From the NCBI RefSeq assembly GCF_029852145.1, contig NC_079970.1, positions 15,119,783 through 15,183,782 of the forward strand: a DNA stretch of 64,000 nucleotides, given 5' to 3'. Source of the DNA: Microplitis mediator. Taxonomy: Eukaryota; Arthropoda; Insecta; Hymenoptera; Braconidae. The position numbers and the translations under genes were made by a program. Under the pieces are notes generated by a model. That model did not search any database and was not told where the DNA came from. It saw only the letters and a program-made list of their open reading frames with translations. How positions within the stretch are numbered: the first letter of the stretch is position 1; each line of letters opens with the position of its first letter. Shown one piece after another: positions 22,231 to 33,940 of this stretch.

Positions 22231-22435
22231 AAATGGATTTTTTCAAAGTCCAGATTGGGTCCAAAAAATCGATATCACCAATCGACTGCGTTTTTTTGTT
22301 AAACAAATTTCTGTTATATCGTCAAAAACCGGTTTTTTTTTGTTAACTAATGTTATAAACAAATAGGTTTTTTCAAAGTCCAGATTGGGTTCAAAAAATC
22401 GATATCACCAATCGACTCCGTTTTTTGCCGATTTG

Positions 22436-23290
22436 ACAGAAATCCGTTTTAGAAAAAACGCAGTCGATTGGTAGCATCGACAATTTATCGATTTTTTGAA
22501 CCCTATCTGAACTTTGAATAAACCTATTTGTTTATAACATTAGTTAACAGAAAAAAACCGGTTTTTGACGATATAACAGAAATTTGTTTTAAAAAAAAAC
22601 GCAGTCAATTGGTGATATCGATTTTTTGAACCCAATCTGGACTTTGAAAAAATCTATTTGTTTATAACATTAGTGAACAAATAAAAAAATCGTCTTTTGA
22701 CGATACAACAGAAATTTGTTTAAAAAAAATGCAGTCGATTGGTGATATCGATTTTTTGAACCCAATCTGAACTTTGAATAAACCTATTTGTTTATAACAT
22801 TAGTTAACAAAAAAAAACCGGTTTTTGACGATATAACAGAAATTTGTTTAAAAAAAAAACGCAGTCAATTGGTGATATCGATTTTTTGAACCCAATCTAG
22901 ACTTTGAAAAAATCCATTTGTTTATAACATTAGTGAACAAATAAAAAAATCGTCTTTTGACGATACAACAGAAATTTGTTTAAAAAAAATGCAGTCGATT
23001 GGTGATATCGATTTTTTGAACCCAATCTGGACTTTGAAAAAATCTATTTGTTTATAACATTAGTGAACAAATAAAAAAATCGTCTTTTGACGATACAACA
23101 GAAATTTGTTTAAAAATAAAATGCAGTCGATTGGTGATATCGATTTTTTGAACCCAATCTGGACTTTGAAAAAATCTATTTGTTTATAACATTAGTGAAC
23201 AAAAAAAAAAACGTCTTATGTCGATACGACAGAAATCCGTTTCAGAAAAAATGCAGTCGATTGGTAGTAACGACATTTTATAGATTTTGT
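22436..23290 (-). repeat. ~130-bp tandem repeat array, right arm of K
   Basis: Reverse-complement copies of the left-arm monomers (GTCGATTGGTGATATCGATT, CAATCTGGACTTTGAAAAAA), about 6.5 units without interruption. Two monomer subtypes alternate (CGTCTTTTGACGATAC versus CCGGTTTTTGACGATATAAC), as in the left arm. Confidence 0.9.
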
Positions 23291-23695
23291 TTTTTTTTTC
23301 TATGATTTTTAATGTAAAAAACTTAGAAAAATTCCGGCCTATCAAGCATCTGACGCGATTTGGCGGAGAGAGAGCTCGCGCATAGGCAGTCGCTAGTGCG
23401 AGAGGGAGAGGTCCGAGCGCCGGCTCGTTTTTTTATTATATCTCGCGAAATATTCGAGATGCAAAAAAAAACATATGATACCTTGTTTGTGTATTTTTTT
23501 ATTCTGAACATTTTTTTTCCTGTACACTGTCCCAACAAACCAGCGGTTCGGGAGTTATTTCGATTTAAACAATTAAATTGTTATAAACAATTGTTTGCAC
23601 CACCTTTGAACAAAATGGACCCGATTTTCGTGATCCTTAGCCCAAAATACATAAGAAACAGTTGGATTTACCCGATGCCAAAAAAATGTTTCCGG

Positions 23696-24440
23696 CCCAT
23701 ATAGGAAGAAACAATAGGCCCAAGCTTGGCCGAGGCTTGGCGCAAGACTTATTAACTCTGGGGAAAGCTTGAAATCCAAGCTTGGCCCAAGTCTGTCTAA
23801 GCATCGAAGTGATAACACCCAGCCAAGCTTGAGTGACAGTGTTGTGCCAAGACTGCATCTAAGTATTGGCCCAATATCGAGAGCCAGTGTTGTGCCAAGA
23901 CTGTTGCTAAATAAGCACCTATGCTTATTAAAAATAAATTAAAAAAAAAAAAAAATATTAGTAGACATGTGCGGGATTGTAAGATATGGAAATAAATTTG
24001 TACACAGAGAAATCAGGTGGATCGATGAAACTAATTTTTTTTTTGCATTTGCTGGGTCTCGAACCTGGTCCTTCATGACTGCTAGGCAAGCGTCTTATCC
24101 ACTAGGCTGTTACGCTATTCACAGAAGCCAGGGGTTTTTAGGTACTATTTGTTATTTAGACTGGTAAACTAAGGCTTGTCACTTGCATAATGGCTGAACC
24201 TTGTCCCACGACTGGCAAACCAAGGCTTGTCACTTGAGCATTGGCTGAATCTTGTCCCAAGACTGGCAAACCAAGGCTTGTCACTTGAGTATTGGCTGAA
24301 CATTGGCCCAAGACTAGCAAACCAAGACTCGTCACTTGAACGTTGGTCGGATCTCGGACCAACCTTGGGAGGCCGAGCCTCGGTAGCCCAGTATTGTGCC
24401 AAGACTGGCCCCGTTGTCAATATTTTTTTTCCTACAAGGG
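23696..24440. mobile_element. Element A copy 2, nested in K
   Basis: CCCATATAGGAAGAAA to TTCCTACAAGGG, inserted in the right arm of K. The left arm of K gives the empty site (TTTCCGGGACCTCC), so the duplicated dinucleotide here is GG, whereas A1 has TA. More copies of the ~52-base ACTGGCAAACCAAGGCTTGT unit than A1, fewer of the left-side unit. Includes a tRNA-like segment at 24052-24114. Confidence 0.85.
24052..24114 (-). pseudogene. tRNA-like segment in element A2
   Basis: Near-identical to 18410-18473, with box A-like and box B motifs on the minus strand. Its presence at the same place in both copies shows that it is a fixed part of element A. Confidence 0.65.
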
Positions 24441-24464
24441 GGGACCTCCTCTTCAGCCGATGGA

Positions 24465-25390
24465 CTAACTGACAAACTGTGTCAAATGCTGCTTAAAACT
24501 CCAAAAACGGTTGATTAGTTCGTAAGATATCGGCGATGAAAAATAAAAAAAATTTATAACTATTATTTATATATAATAATATTTATTATGATATCAAAGA
24601 ATAATAATTGGAGAAACAAAAAATGGTATTCGGAGTGTATAGAAAAAGTTTTCAGCTGCCGTTAAAAAAAATATTTTTATTTTATGCGGCCGAAATGGGA
24701 TACCCCCTAAAAAAGGTGAAAAAACTTTTTCTATTTTAACGTCGGGTTTTCCCACTCAGTTCCCACACAGAACCCAATTGGGAAAAATTACAAAAATTTT
24801 TTTATTTCTACGTTGGGATTTCCTACTTAGGTCCCACACTGAACCTAATTGAGAAATTATACTGACCATGAATTATTTTATTTCCGTTTGAAATTTCCCG
24901 ATCGGGTTCTGTTTGGGCCCTCATAAGGATTACCCTACTGGGAATGCCCCATTGGAAGCCAAAGAGGTCCAGATACACACAGTCGGCGATCCCAAAGTAA
25001 TTTCTAGTCGGAATAAACATTAAGAACTTCATTATTGATGAGTTGTTGGGTCGTGCCATATATGGTAGTAAGGAGACAATTGCTGATTTCGCTGGCGACA
25101 GAAACCTCGAGGGAAAAATTTTTTTTTTAATTTTTTACTAAAATTTCGGCGATAACAATGTACTTACTGTTGATGAAAGAAGGAGATAACATACACATGT
25201 TTTTGAAACGGGTCTGAGTATTATGGACCGATGTTCTATTACTTGTGACGTTCGAAGGTTTCAGTCTGTTCAACAGATGACAATTATTTTGGACTCATTG
25301 GAAAATTTTAGAACATATGTACTTAACGATTGTACTAAGTTCAATATGCACGGTAACAAAATTCTTGTCGCAAGAATTATCCCTGTGTAG
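24465..25390. other. Old repeats, no gene
   Basis: 24640-24730 contains an inverted fragment of element J (TACCCCCTAAAAAAGGTG). 24735-25060 is a block with CCCAATTGGG-like palindromic words and the GAGGTCCA...GGCGATCCCA motif shared with 440-560. No coding region identified. Confidence 0.45.
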
Positions 25391-25499
25391 GTATACTGCC
25401 GTGCTCAGGTAAAAGACAGTAAGCACTTTTCAAAAATGGCAGTAATTTGTATACAATATAGCATGCAAGTTACTACCTTTTACTTAAGCACGGCAGTAT
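25391..25499. repeat. Hairpin repeat (ATACTGCCGTGC arms)
   Basis: ATACTGCCGTGCTCAGGTAA at left pairs with TTACTTAAGCACGGCAGTAT at right over a ~60-base loop that contains further pairing (AGTAA/TTACT). Confidence 0.7.
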
Positions 25500-26402
25500 C
25501 GGTAAAGTATATTAAATCTCGTAGCATAGAAAATACAGTTGTAAAGTATTTGTAATGTTAAATGCTCATAAGAAGTAGTATTTAAAGGACTTAATAGGAT
25601 AAAATGTCATTTAAATTTTTGAATAATCTATTTTTAATCATATTTTCTAATCAGGGCTACTTGTATAAATCAGTCAGCACAACAGTCAGACGAATACTTC
25701 TTGGAATCTTGTGAAAGATTTTTAATCAACTTTTAAAATTTTATAAACCGTAAAAAATTATATGCAGCTTCAACCAATACTTTGTACTTGCACATATACA
25801 TAGGGCCCAAAAGTTGTGAGGGAAATCTTAGCACACCCGCATATCGGCAGTACAATAGCAACAGCAATTGAAAATAACTCTAATATACAGCTATTTATTT
25901 ACCTGAGTCTGTCCGAATTTCCATATTTGGTAATGATTGGGACTCGGCTAGTTATACACTATTATTATCTACACCAATCTTAGACAAAATAAGTGAGCAT
26001 TTTAAAATGAAATTACAGTAGGGAAATTTTAAGCTTATTTTGTCAACTACCCCATAAATTTGACAAAATTAAGTAATGACGTGCTACTTAGAAATAATTA
26101 AAAGATTGATGCCTGGAAAAATTATTTTCTGATATTTTTTTAAATTTTTCAAAATTATCAAATAGCTGAACGCGTATATAAAAATATTCATAAAAATGAA
26201 CGAATATTTCAGAAATTTCTTTCCAGTTACAAAAATAAAAAAAAAATATATAGCATAACAAAATTATTTTTTTAAAACATATACGTTAGATGCTATTCTA
26301 CAAAATATCGCTAAAATAAGAAAGTTGTGATTTAGAAACAGGCATAAAAACGAGAGGGCTTCAAATCAATGAGTAGCGCAGTGAGTAACGTTTAAAATTA
26401 AT
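25500..26402. other. AT-rich stretch without recognised features
   Basis: About 900 bases without a credible ORF, RNA gene or repeat that I can name. Confidence 0.5.
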
Positions 26403-27228
26403 ACACGGAGAAAAAAGTATAGTAAAAATTACAATACTATAGTAAAATTTACTAACAGATATGAAAAAATACATTCTGTATTGTAATTATTACTAAACGT
26501 TTAGTAAAATTTACTAGTTAGTAATAATTACATAATAAGATATTAAAAATTACTATACGTAATGTATTTTTTACTAAGACGATTATATTTTTTATTATTT
26601 GTATAGTAAATTTTACTATCAAGTACTATTAATAAATACAAATTACAGAAAGTAAATTTTCTAATACAATATAAGATTTGTTACTATACAAAATATTAAA
26701 AATTACTATATATACGCAATGTATGGTTTGCTAATACGATTATATTTTTTTACTATCTGTATAGTAAATTCTACTATGTATAGATAAAATTAAAAGTTGA
26801 TGGGGATAGCATATAAAAAGATGTATTACAAGTTCTGTAACTTTTGTTCGAAGGATACATCGGGCCGTCAGACATTGGAAAGGACTCGCGCGCGGAACAT
26901 CAGGGTTCGAATCTCGGTTGAATCAAGTGATTTTTTAAAAGACAAAAATCCACACCAACACCAATACAGATGACAGAAATAATAATAACAATAATTAATA
27001 ATAATAAAAAGTTTAAAAACTATTAAAAATTTAATTTTATTTTTTTCCATTCTAAATATAGTAAAATTTACTAAACTGGGATAGTAAAATTTACTAAACG
27101 ACTTGTAAAATATGCTAATCTGTTTATGAATTTTTCATATAAATCATAAGCGTTTCAAGATTACTATCCAAATTTAGTAATTATTCTCATATTTTTTAGT
27201 GAAATTTACTATATTTTTTTCTCCGTGT
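26403..27228. mobile_element. ACACGGA-ended MITE, TAGTAAATTTACTA word
   Basis: Inverted termini ACACGGAGAAAAAAGTATAG / TATTTTTTTCTCCGTGT. The body is almost entirely TAGTAAAATTTACTA-like palindromes on both sides of a unique core (~26800-27050). The core holds a box B-like GGGTTCGAATCTC at 26910-26922, so another tRNA-like segment may be present, though box A is poor. Confidence 0.85.
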
Positions 27229-27247
27229 ATACATTGTATCTTGTATA

Positions 27248-27520
27248 CACTAACGCAAAAAATTAAAGGAACAGAAAAATTTTATAAATTTTTTAGTGAT
27301 TTTTGGAAGGCTAAAGAGAACAAGAAAATGACAAAAAAAAATTCCAAAAAATGTCAAAAACAAAATTTCGAACACAAAAAACAAAGTTTCAATTTTCTTT
27401 TTCTTCGATTTTTTTTGTCATTTTCTTACATTTGCTGAGTAACCAACGCAAAAATTTGAAAAAAGTCGAAAAAAAATTGTTTTTTCATTTTGATCATGAT
27501 TACACAATTAAAGGAACAAT
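27248..27520. mobile_element. Internally deleted derivative of palindrome L
   Basis: CACTAACGCAAAAAATTAAA matches the L terminus at 54678. The sequence then jumps from GGAAGGCT (L ~54740) to the central AATGACAAAAAAAAATTCC block (L ~55500) and continues to CACAATTAAAGGAACA. It is cut off by, or abuts, element B copy 2. The two ORFs here are shared with L and are not genes. Confidence 0.75.
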
Positions 27521-28097
27521 AATTCACTCCGCATTTACTCCGCCACTCGGAGTTCTGGAGTTTAAAAAAAAATCAGTCCGCATGCGGAGTGAATTGGGAG
27601 TTTTTTTTAGCGGAGTGATCTTGGAGTGACGCGGATTTTATTTCACTCCCAATTCACTCCGGTCCGGAGTTTTAACATTTAAATGAATTAATATCAATTT
27701 ATATTAAACTGTTAAACAGTGTGTGTGTGTGTATGCGCGAGTATGCGCGTGCGTCAGTGCGCGTGCGAGTGTGTGTGCGAGGGCGTTTTTTTGCGAATGT
27801 GTGCGTGCGTGTGTTCCGATTTGTGTGTGTGTAAGCGGGTGTATGTGCGATTGTGTGCATGCGTGTGTTCAGGTGTGTGCGTGTGTGTGCGTATGTATGG
27901 GCGTATCAGCTGATTAATTGTAATACGCGAGTTTTTACTTCGATTTTATTTAGTGGAGGTATTTTTTATTAATAATATCTTCAAAACTCCTCTCCGGAGT
28001 GAATTTCACTCCGCAGGGGATTGAATAATTAAAAATTAATTCACTCCGCATTCACTTCGGACTTGATCCACATTCACTCCGCGAATTTTTTACAGTG
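27521..28097. mobile_element. Element B copy 2
   Basis: GGAGTGAATTCACTCC-word blocks, a GT minisatellite (27718-27905), then more words and the right terminus GCGAATTTTTTACAGTG. The left CACTGTAAAAAA terminus is missing. Lacks the CTTG element present in copy 1. Confidence 0.8.
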
Positions 28098-28426
28098 CAA
28101 GTGTACAATAATTTTTGAAATTATATAAAAAATATAAAAAAATGTTTTTCGATCAAAAAAAACACATGGTTGTTTTTAGTATTTTTTTTTAGTTTTTAAA
28201 AAAAAATATAGCGTGAAAATTCATTTGTTTACAACAAATTTTTTGTTTTATAAACAAATGAAAAATGATTAAAAAATTAGTATTTTTTTATAGTACAAGA
28301 GAACATGATAAATTATGATTTAACAAAAAAATAGTTCCTTAATATTAATATTAAGCAACCAAAAAACTTGTTAATTAGCAAATCCGCTTTTTAGCAATAA
28401 AAAATTTTTTTTAAGAAACGATTTTT

Positions 28427-29033
28427 AACTTCCCGCTAAGAAAATTGCAAATTTTCAAAAAAAGGGAAGTTATTGGTTTCGTTCCGATTTTCGAAAATCG
28501 AGTTTTCATCAGATGTTGACGTTTTGAGGTCCTAGGAAGCTATTCTGACTATTCCCGGATAGACGTCCGTGTGTATGTGTGTTTGTGTGTGTATGAACCT
28601 TTTTTTGTCCGACGATATCTTCGGAACGAATTAACCGATTTGAACGTACTTGGTGGCAATCGAAAAGGCTCACCAAAACTTAGAATCGATTAGATTTTGG
28701 GGTAGATCGGTCATGTTAGTATACGAGTTGTACGAGGAATAAAAATAAAAATTTTTTTTTGTTTTTGGTTTTTTGCGTATAACTTATGAACCACTTGCCC
28801 GATTCGCCTCAAAATATTATATAATCAGTTTTAAGTCTTATTGAGCCCTTTCGATTGCCACCAAGAATGTTCAAATCGGTTCGTTCGTTCCAAAGATATC
28901 GTCGGACAAAAATTATTATTTTTCAATGAAGGTACTCTCTACCGGCCTAACAAATTTATGAGCTCGAAGAGCTCAAAAATTTACAAGTAATAAAGTTTCC
29001 GAGCTCCCTAAGCTCAAAAACAGCAGGAAGTTT
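28427..29033 (+). mobile_element. Element C copy 1 (AACTTCCCGC ends)
   Basis: AACTTCCCGCTAAGAAAATT at left and AGCAGGAAGTTTT at right; the typical 3' extension GCCCGCAGGGTCAGGCGGTT follows to ~29070. Hallmarks in order: GATTTTCGAAAATCGAG, ACGTTTTGAGGTCCTAGGAA, a GT tract (28569-28592), then inverted arms TGTCCGACGATATCTTCGGA and GTCGGACA. Non-coding. Confidence 0.8.
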
Positions 29034-29070
29034 TGGGACTGGCCCGCAGGGTCAGGCGGTTTTCAGATTT

Positions 29071-32000
29071 TTTTCTTGAAAATCATCATTTTTATTTAGC
29101 ATCGTATTCCCAAAAAAATATTATTTTAAATCTATTAACAATGCATTTGTTTATAACAATTATTTAAACAATGCAAGTAAATTCTTTTTTTTTAATTATT
29201 GTTATGTAGCTTCCAGCAATAAAAATACAAAATAAATTATCTTGATTGCTTTATTTACGTTTTTGATTTTTTAATGATTTAGAAGGTTAAAAAAAAAGTG
29301 AAAAATAAAAATTTTTTAATTTTTTCAACAGTGATTTTTTCCCAACCCTTTCTAGAATAGCTCCAAGAAGTAAAAAAAAATCCTAAGTTTTTAGTTTTGA
29401 AGTAATCAGAGTTTTTATGTAAACTTTCAATAAGTACAAATTAACTAATTAACAAAAGCATAGTTAATTGAAAAATCTGGGTAAAAATTTTCTTTCGGTG
29501 GATTATTATGTATTCATGTGTTTAGAAAGCACCAAATTTTTTTTATTTCTTAATATTTAGATTTAATCGGTTAAAATAATTTTTTTCGATTATGCTATTG
29601 ATTCGATCGACGCGCGTGCACGCTCCACTACCCGTTTTAGTCCCATTTTCACCGCTGAAATAAAATTATAAATATTGTCGATACAGTTTGGGAAGGAATG
29701 ACTTTTTTTATGGGAAATTTCCTGCTCTTTAAGGATCTTTTTTCGGATTTCGGATATCTCAAATAGTTTTTGAAATATATGCAAAAAACCAAGCCACTTT
29801 TTTTTTTTTACTAAATTGTTTATAACTTTTAAAATTTTTGCCAGCCCCAAATTTCCACTTTAACAATTTTTATAGATGCCATTTCGAATCGAATGAGACT
29901 TTGATCATAATTTTCGGTGGTCTTGAACAGGTTTTCGGCAAAAAGGCACTTGTTGACTGGGTTAAGCCTTCAAAAACCAAAAATTTAAGCTCGGACCGAA
30001 CCTTTAAATACAAAAAATGAAAACTGGTCTAAGCCAGCAGAGTATCTCTATAGACATGACGTCAGTTAAAATTTGAACGCTTAGTATTGATGTTGAGATG
30101 TGGCTGTTTAGTAATTTTCCTTTTAGTAAGATGGAAGAAAATTCATAACTTTCCAACAAATATACATACAACAATATTAATGTATATATATGAATATCTA
30201 TGTGTATACACGGAAAAAAAGGATCTCTTGATACAAAAAGTTGTTACTCGCCCCAAGGAAATTTTTTCTGACTCCAAAAATTTTGAAAAAACTTTTTTAT
30301 AAATCCAACTATTTTTAAAATATTGCTGGCCCACAAAACTCAAGCTATTTGAAAATTAAAATGGTGTTTAATTCTTAACATAAAATAATATTTTTTCTTG
30401 TCGTTAAAAGTATATTATTATCAACCCTAGCGCAGGTTGTTATAAAAATAATAATAAATAGTTATATAGTTAAAAACTTAGAAAACATTAGATATTAATT
30501 TTTTATAATTCAATTTTAGTTTAAAATTGAATATGTATTGAGATAAATTTTCTTTATATCAACCCTTTCTAGGATTATTTGATTTACAAATTTGTAAATT
30601 TATAATTGACATCAATTTTTTAAATATCAAAATTTTAAATTAACTTAATTAAAAAGAAAGAAAATTAGTTTGTATTTAAAAGTTGAACAGACTGAATTAT
30701 TTATTTTGTCTTTTAATGAAAGAATAAGAGCTCTTCACATTTATAAAATAATAATAATAATGATACGGTAAATAAATAATATTAATTTTTAAATTTATTA
30801 ATTTTTTGTATTTTTCTATTGAACAAAAATTTTTTTTCAAGAAATTGTTATCTACTATATTTCAATTTTTCTTTAATATTTCCAAGCCGTAAATTCACAA
30901 ATTATACCTGAAAATAACTGGCTTTCAACTCAATACGAAAATACTAGAGACAATAGAAGAAGTTTTGCACTATAGGAATATACCCTTAATATAATGGATG
31001 ACTCATAAGAAAATGAGAAAGTAATTAAATTTTACTAAATAAGAAATTTAAATGTACTATCTATAATACATCATAAAGCCCAAAAATACATTTACAAGTA
31101 AAATGCTACAATATATATATTATATTTAAATTTGACAAAATAGTTATAGATAGTCAATGAAGCTGCCATGATTTGCCTTGAAACGTGGTCTTGAGGGTGT
31201 ATTAAATTATAGATAATTTTACTTCTGAGTAAAATTTAATTCGTGTTGGCATAGCATCTGTATGAATACACACACACGCATGTATATATATATATGCATA
31301 TATAGGCAAGTACATACTATACAGACACCATAAATCCTCACTACTTGGTTCGACGCAGTAAAGTTGCGCACAAATTTACTAATAGAGATAACTACAGTAC
31401 AATCTTATACTATACAAATTATTATTATTATTATTAATATGAATATTATTGCAATAATTATAGAATCTCCCTTGAAGTACACCACGACAATCGATAAAAA
31501 GCAAAGGTACTAATGCATTTAGAGCTTACAATTCCATTGACAATTAAATTTCATGGATAACATATTAATTATATGATAAATAATTAAAAATATATATGGA
31601 GCCACTTAGCCGGGCGCGGCTTCCCACGCGTTTGGACAGTAATGTATCACGCTTCCAAAGCACCTTTTGCTGATTCAAAAAAATCTATTCATTGAGTTAT
31701 TCAAAATCCATTATTATGAGAATTTGAGAAAAATGCGTACTCAGTCAAATCACTTGTATTTCTTTTTTATTAAATAAAGATTCGGACATGCACTCATTTC
31801 TTTAATATAAATCGCTATAAATTTTTATACTTGCGAAATCGTCCCATAGTTTTAATATTAAAATCGATTTATTTTTTTTTTATCCATTATTTTTGAAAGA
31901 TTAAAGGCTATCAGTCACGAAGTTGGATAAAAGTATTGATATCTTTTTTTGATTAAACTATCAATTAGTGATATTAAATAGTAAAAAATTACGACATTTT

Positions 32001-32580
32001 CTAATGTGCTAGATAAACATTAGAAATATTTATTATCTTTATCGTTAAATTTGGTATTATGAGATTTAAATTATATAATTTTCCAGTATGTCAAGGGTTT
32101 ACATGTGAATTCTAGCATGGATATAGTAGACACGGTAAAAAAATAGCTTCGTTATAAGTTTATAAACATTTTTTTTAATGGAATAAATGACATTTAAATG
32201 TATGTGTCGATTCATTAATTTTTATGAGTCTATATTATTTAACAATTACGTTTGTTCATATAATGACGATCGCAATAAAATAATAATTTGAATACAATAT
32301 TTACCTTTATTTTTTTATAATACATAACATATTTGTTATTCCATTACTTATCTTTTATCAATTTATTGTCTATGTCAGAAGTAATTACCGGAAGTATAAT
32401 TGTTAAAAATGTAAAGAAATAAGTACTCATTACATTATAGTGGATTAGATAAATTTCGAAGAAAAAAAAATATAGTTAAGTAGAAAAAAATATTAAACGA
32501 TAATTACTCATTTAAGGCTGGGGCATTGGTAAAACTAATGACGTCCCTGATGCCGGGCTCAGTGGTAGGAGTCAGGTACA
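29071..32580. other. Largely unique non-coding stretch upstream of Myc
   Basis: An ACACGGAAAAAAAGGAT(C) terminus with CTTG words at 30207-30345 is a partial MITE. ORFs at 29590-30020 are low-complexity or repeat-like and are not called. From ~30,400 to 32,500 the sequence is AT-rich and unusually free of recognisable elements compared with the rest of the window, as expected for gene-flanking regulatory DNA (inference). Confidence 0.4.
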
Positions 32581-32619
32581 ATACGACAAGATGGATGTGG
32601 CGGCATGTCTCGTAGTTCT

Positions 32620-33074
32620 GCCTATATAGTTTAGTCGTCATTAACCGGCTCTAAAGTTAACATCAGTCTGTACTGTGTCTGACGCCTTTCTTAATTATTT
32701 AAAATTATAATTTTCATATATAAATACGTGGTGTTTTCATTGCATTATTTGAAATGTATTCAATCCTGAATTCGGCAAAAGTTAGTATCGTAGTGTCGTG
32801 TAATATTTATCCAGCATTATACAGGAATCGACACATATGTGACTGAAAGTTGCGGTAGTGCTGGTTGTTATTACGATAATATTACTTACGAGTATTGTTA
32901 AAAAAATTTTAATATTTTTTTATTTTCTGTTAATTTTATAGTTGTAAAAAGTAACAGATTATCGTTTCAGTCATATTATTTTCTTGAACATTTATATTTT
33001 TTTCTGGTGTATAATCAATCTCAAGTACTCAGTGAATCAAATTTTTTTGGATTATATAAAAAAAACAAATTTTG
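32620..33074 (+). promoter_or_regulatory. Candidate Myc promoter and 5'UTR exon
   Basis: GC rises near 32510-32680. A TATATAG box (32623) precedes an arthropod initiator-like CATCAGT (32661), although the ~40-base spacing is longer than ideal. A consensus donor TTTG|GTAAGA lies at 33074/33075, and an acceptor TTTTGTAG at 38253 would join this to the Myc coding exon. No ORF of note within. Alternatives are possible; no transcript evidence is available. Confidence 0.3.
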
Positions 33075-33573
33075 GTAAGAATAATTTTTAATTTATAATT
33101 GTTTTTGCATGAATAATTTTCTCATGGTGTTTAATTTATATGCTTTAGAGAAGTGTTACGTTTCTTGGTGCAATCTTACTTCAGTATAATTTAAAATTTG
33201 TTGAATTAATATCTCTTAGTTTATAATAATATAATTCTTCGATGAAATAAGAAATCGAGTTTGATTGTTAAATTTTATTTATAAATCGTAAATTATAATC
33301 CGACTTATATGAACAAACTATATTTCTATACACACCCTATACATGGATAAAAGAACAACCGGCTTTTTAGTCCGCGTGGGTCGAGCCGGTCGGATCGATT
33401 CCATGATTCGCGCGTGTTGAATTTTTGTACTCTACATATTTGTTTAGTGGTATGTTCTGAAGAATTTTATTGTCAAGTATTGTTTCGATTCGTATATCTA
33501 AACAACCCTTCATTCTTTTATTAATTATTTCATTTTTTTAATTTAATTTCTACAATTGTATAATAAACAATGA

Positions 33574-33777
33574 TATGAGAGTGAATGTAGCAGACATCAG
33601 ACAAATTTACAATTATTGATAAATAGAGTAAATAATTAATAAAATAAAATTTTGAAAAAATGCGCATTTAAAAAATTTTAAAATTAATAAGTGCATTTTT
33701 CGCAAATATTTTTTTTTTATTTACTCTATTTATTTATAATTTCAAATTTGTCTGATGTCTGCTAAATTCACACTCAT
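33574..33777. mobile_element. MITE H copy 1 (204 bp palindrome)
   Basis: ATGAGAGTGAATGTAGCAGA at left pairs with TCTGCTAAATTCACACTCAT-type sequence at right; arms continue through GACAAAT and TAAATAGAGTAAATAA to a short loop. A second copy occurs at 60899-61104 in the TRIT1 intron. Confidence 0.85.
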
Positions 33778-33778
33778 A

Positions 33779-33940
33779 GAATGATTCTGAAGTTAGCCGA
33801 GGTCCAATAATTTTTGGATTTTTTTTTAACAATAAATTATTAAAAAAAAAATATTTGAAAAAATTGCACCTATAGTTCATTAAATTTTCTACATGTAAAT
33901 TCCAAAATTTTTAACTGTCTGCTAACTTCAGGATCATAAT
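33779..33940. mobile_element. Palindromic repeat with CTGAAGTTAGC / GCTAACTTCAG ends
   Basis: GATTCTGAAGTTAGCCGA at left and TCTGCTAACTTCAGGATCAT at right are inverted. The same terminal motif occurs at ~7450, ~34290 and ~58560, and the GCACCTATAG / GCGCCTACAG core occurs at 6340, 33875, 34205 and 58470, making this a dispersed family. Confidence 0.65.

Larger units (their letters stand above)
18834..24464. mobile_element. Foldback element K with satellite arms and three insertions
   Basis: Starts TCCATCGGCTGAAGAGGAGG and ends in its exact reverse complement. After removing insertions at 19507-20293, 20695-22230 and 23696-24440, the arms are each ~1.27-1.28 kb and meet near 22433 with almost no loop. 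Each arm has an outer ~410-bp unique part with a GC-rich block and about 6.5 copies of a ~130-bp tandem repeat. An ORF read through the two outer arms is identical for 112 codons, so arm identity is near 100% there. This resembles Foldback elements in design (known: long inverted repeats made of tandem units). No transposase seen. ORFs at 18805-19228 and 23323-23704 are arm shadows. Confidence 0.85.

Noticed and set aside
19376..23290. CRISPR-like array of evenly spaced repeats
   Set aside because: The ~130-bp units are contiguous tandem satellite monomers without unique spacers, in a eukaryotic genome and in inverted arms.
29590..30020. ORFs of 86 and 60 codons
   Set aside because: Lys/Ile-rich composition and T-run-derived stretches, with no family resemblance. 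The region looks like an old repeat; not enough support for a gene.
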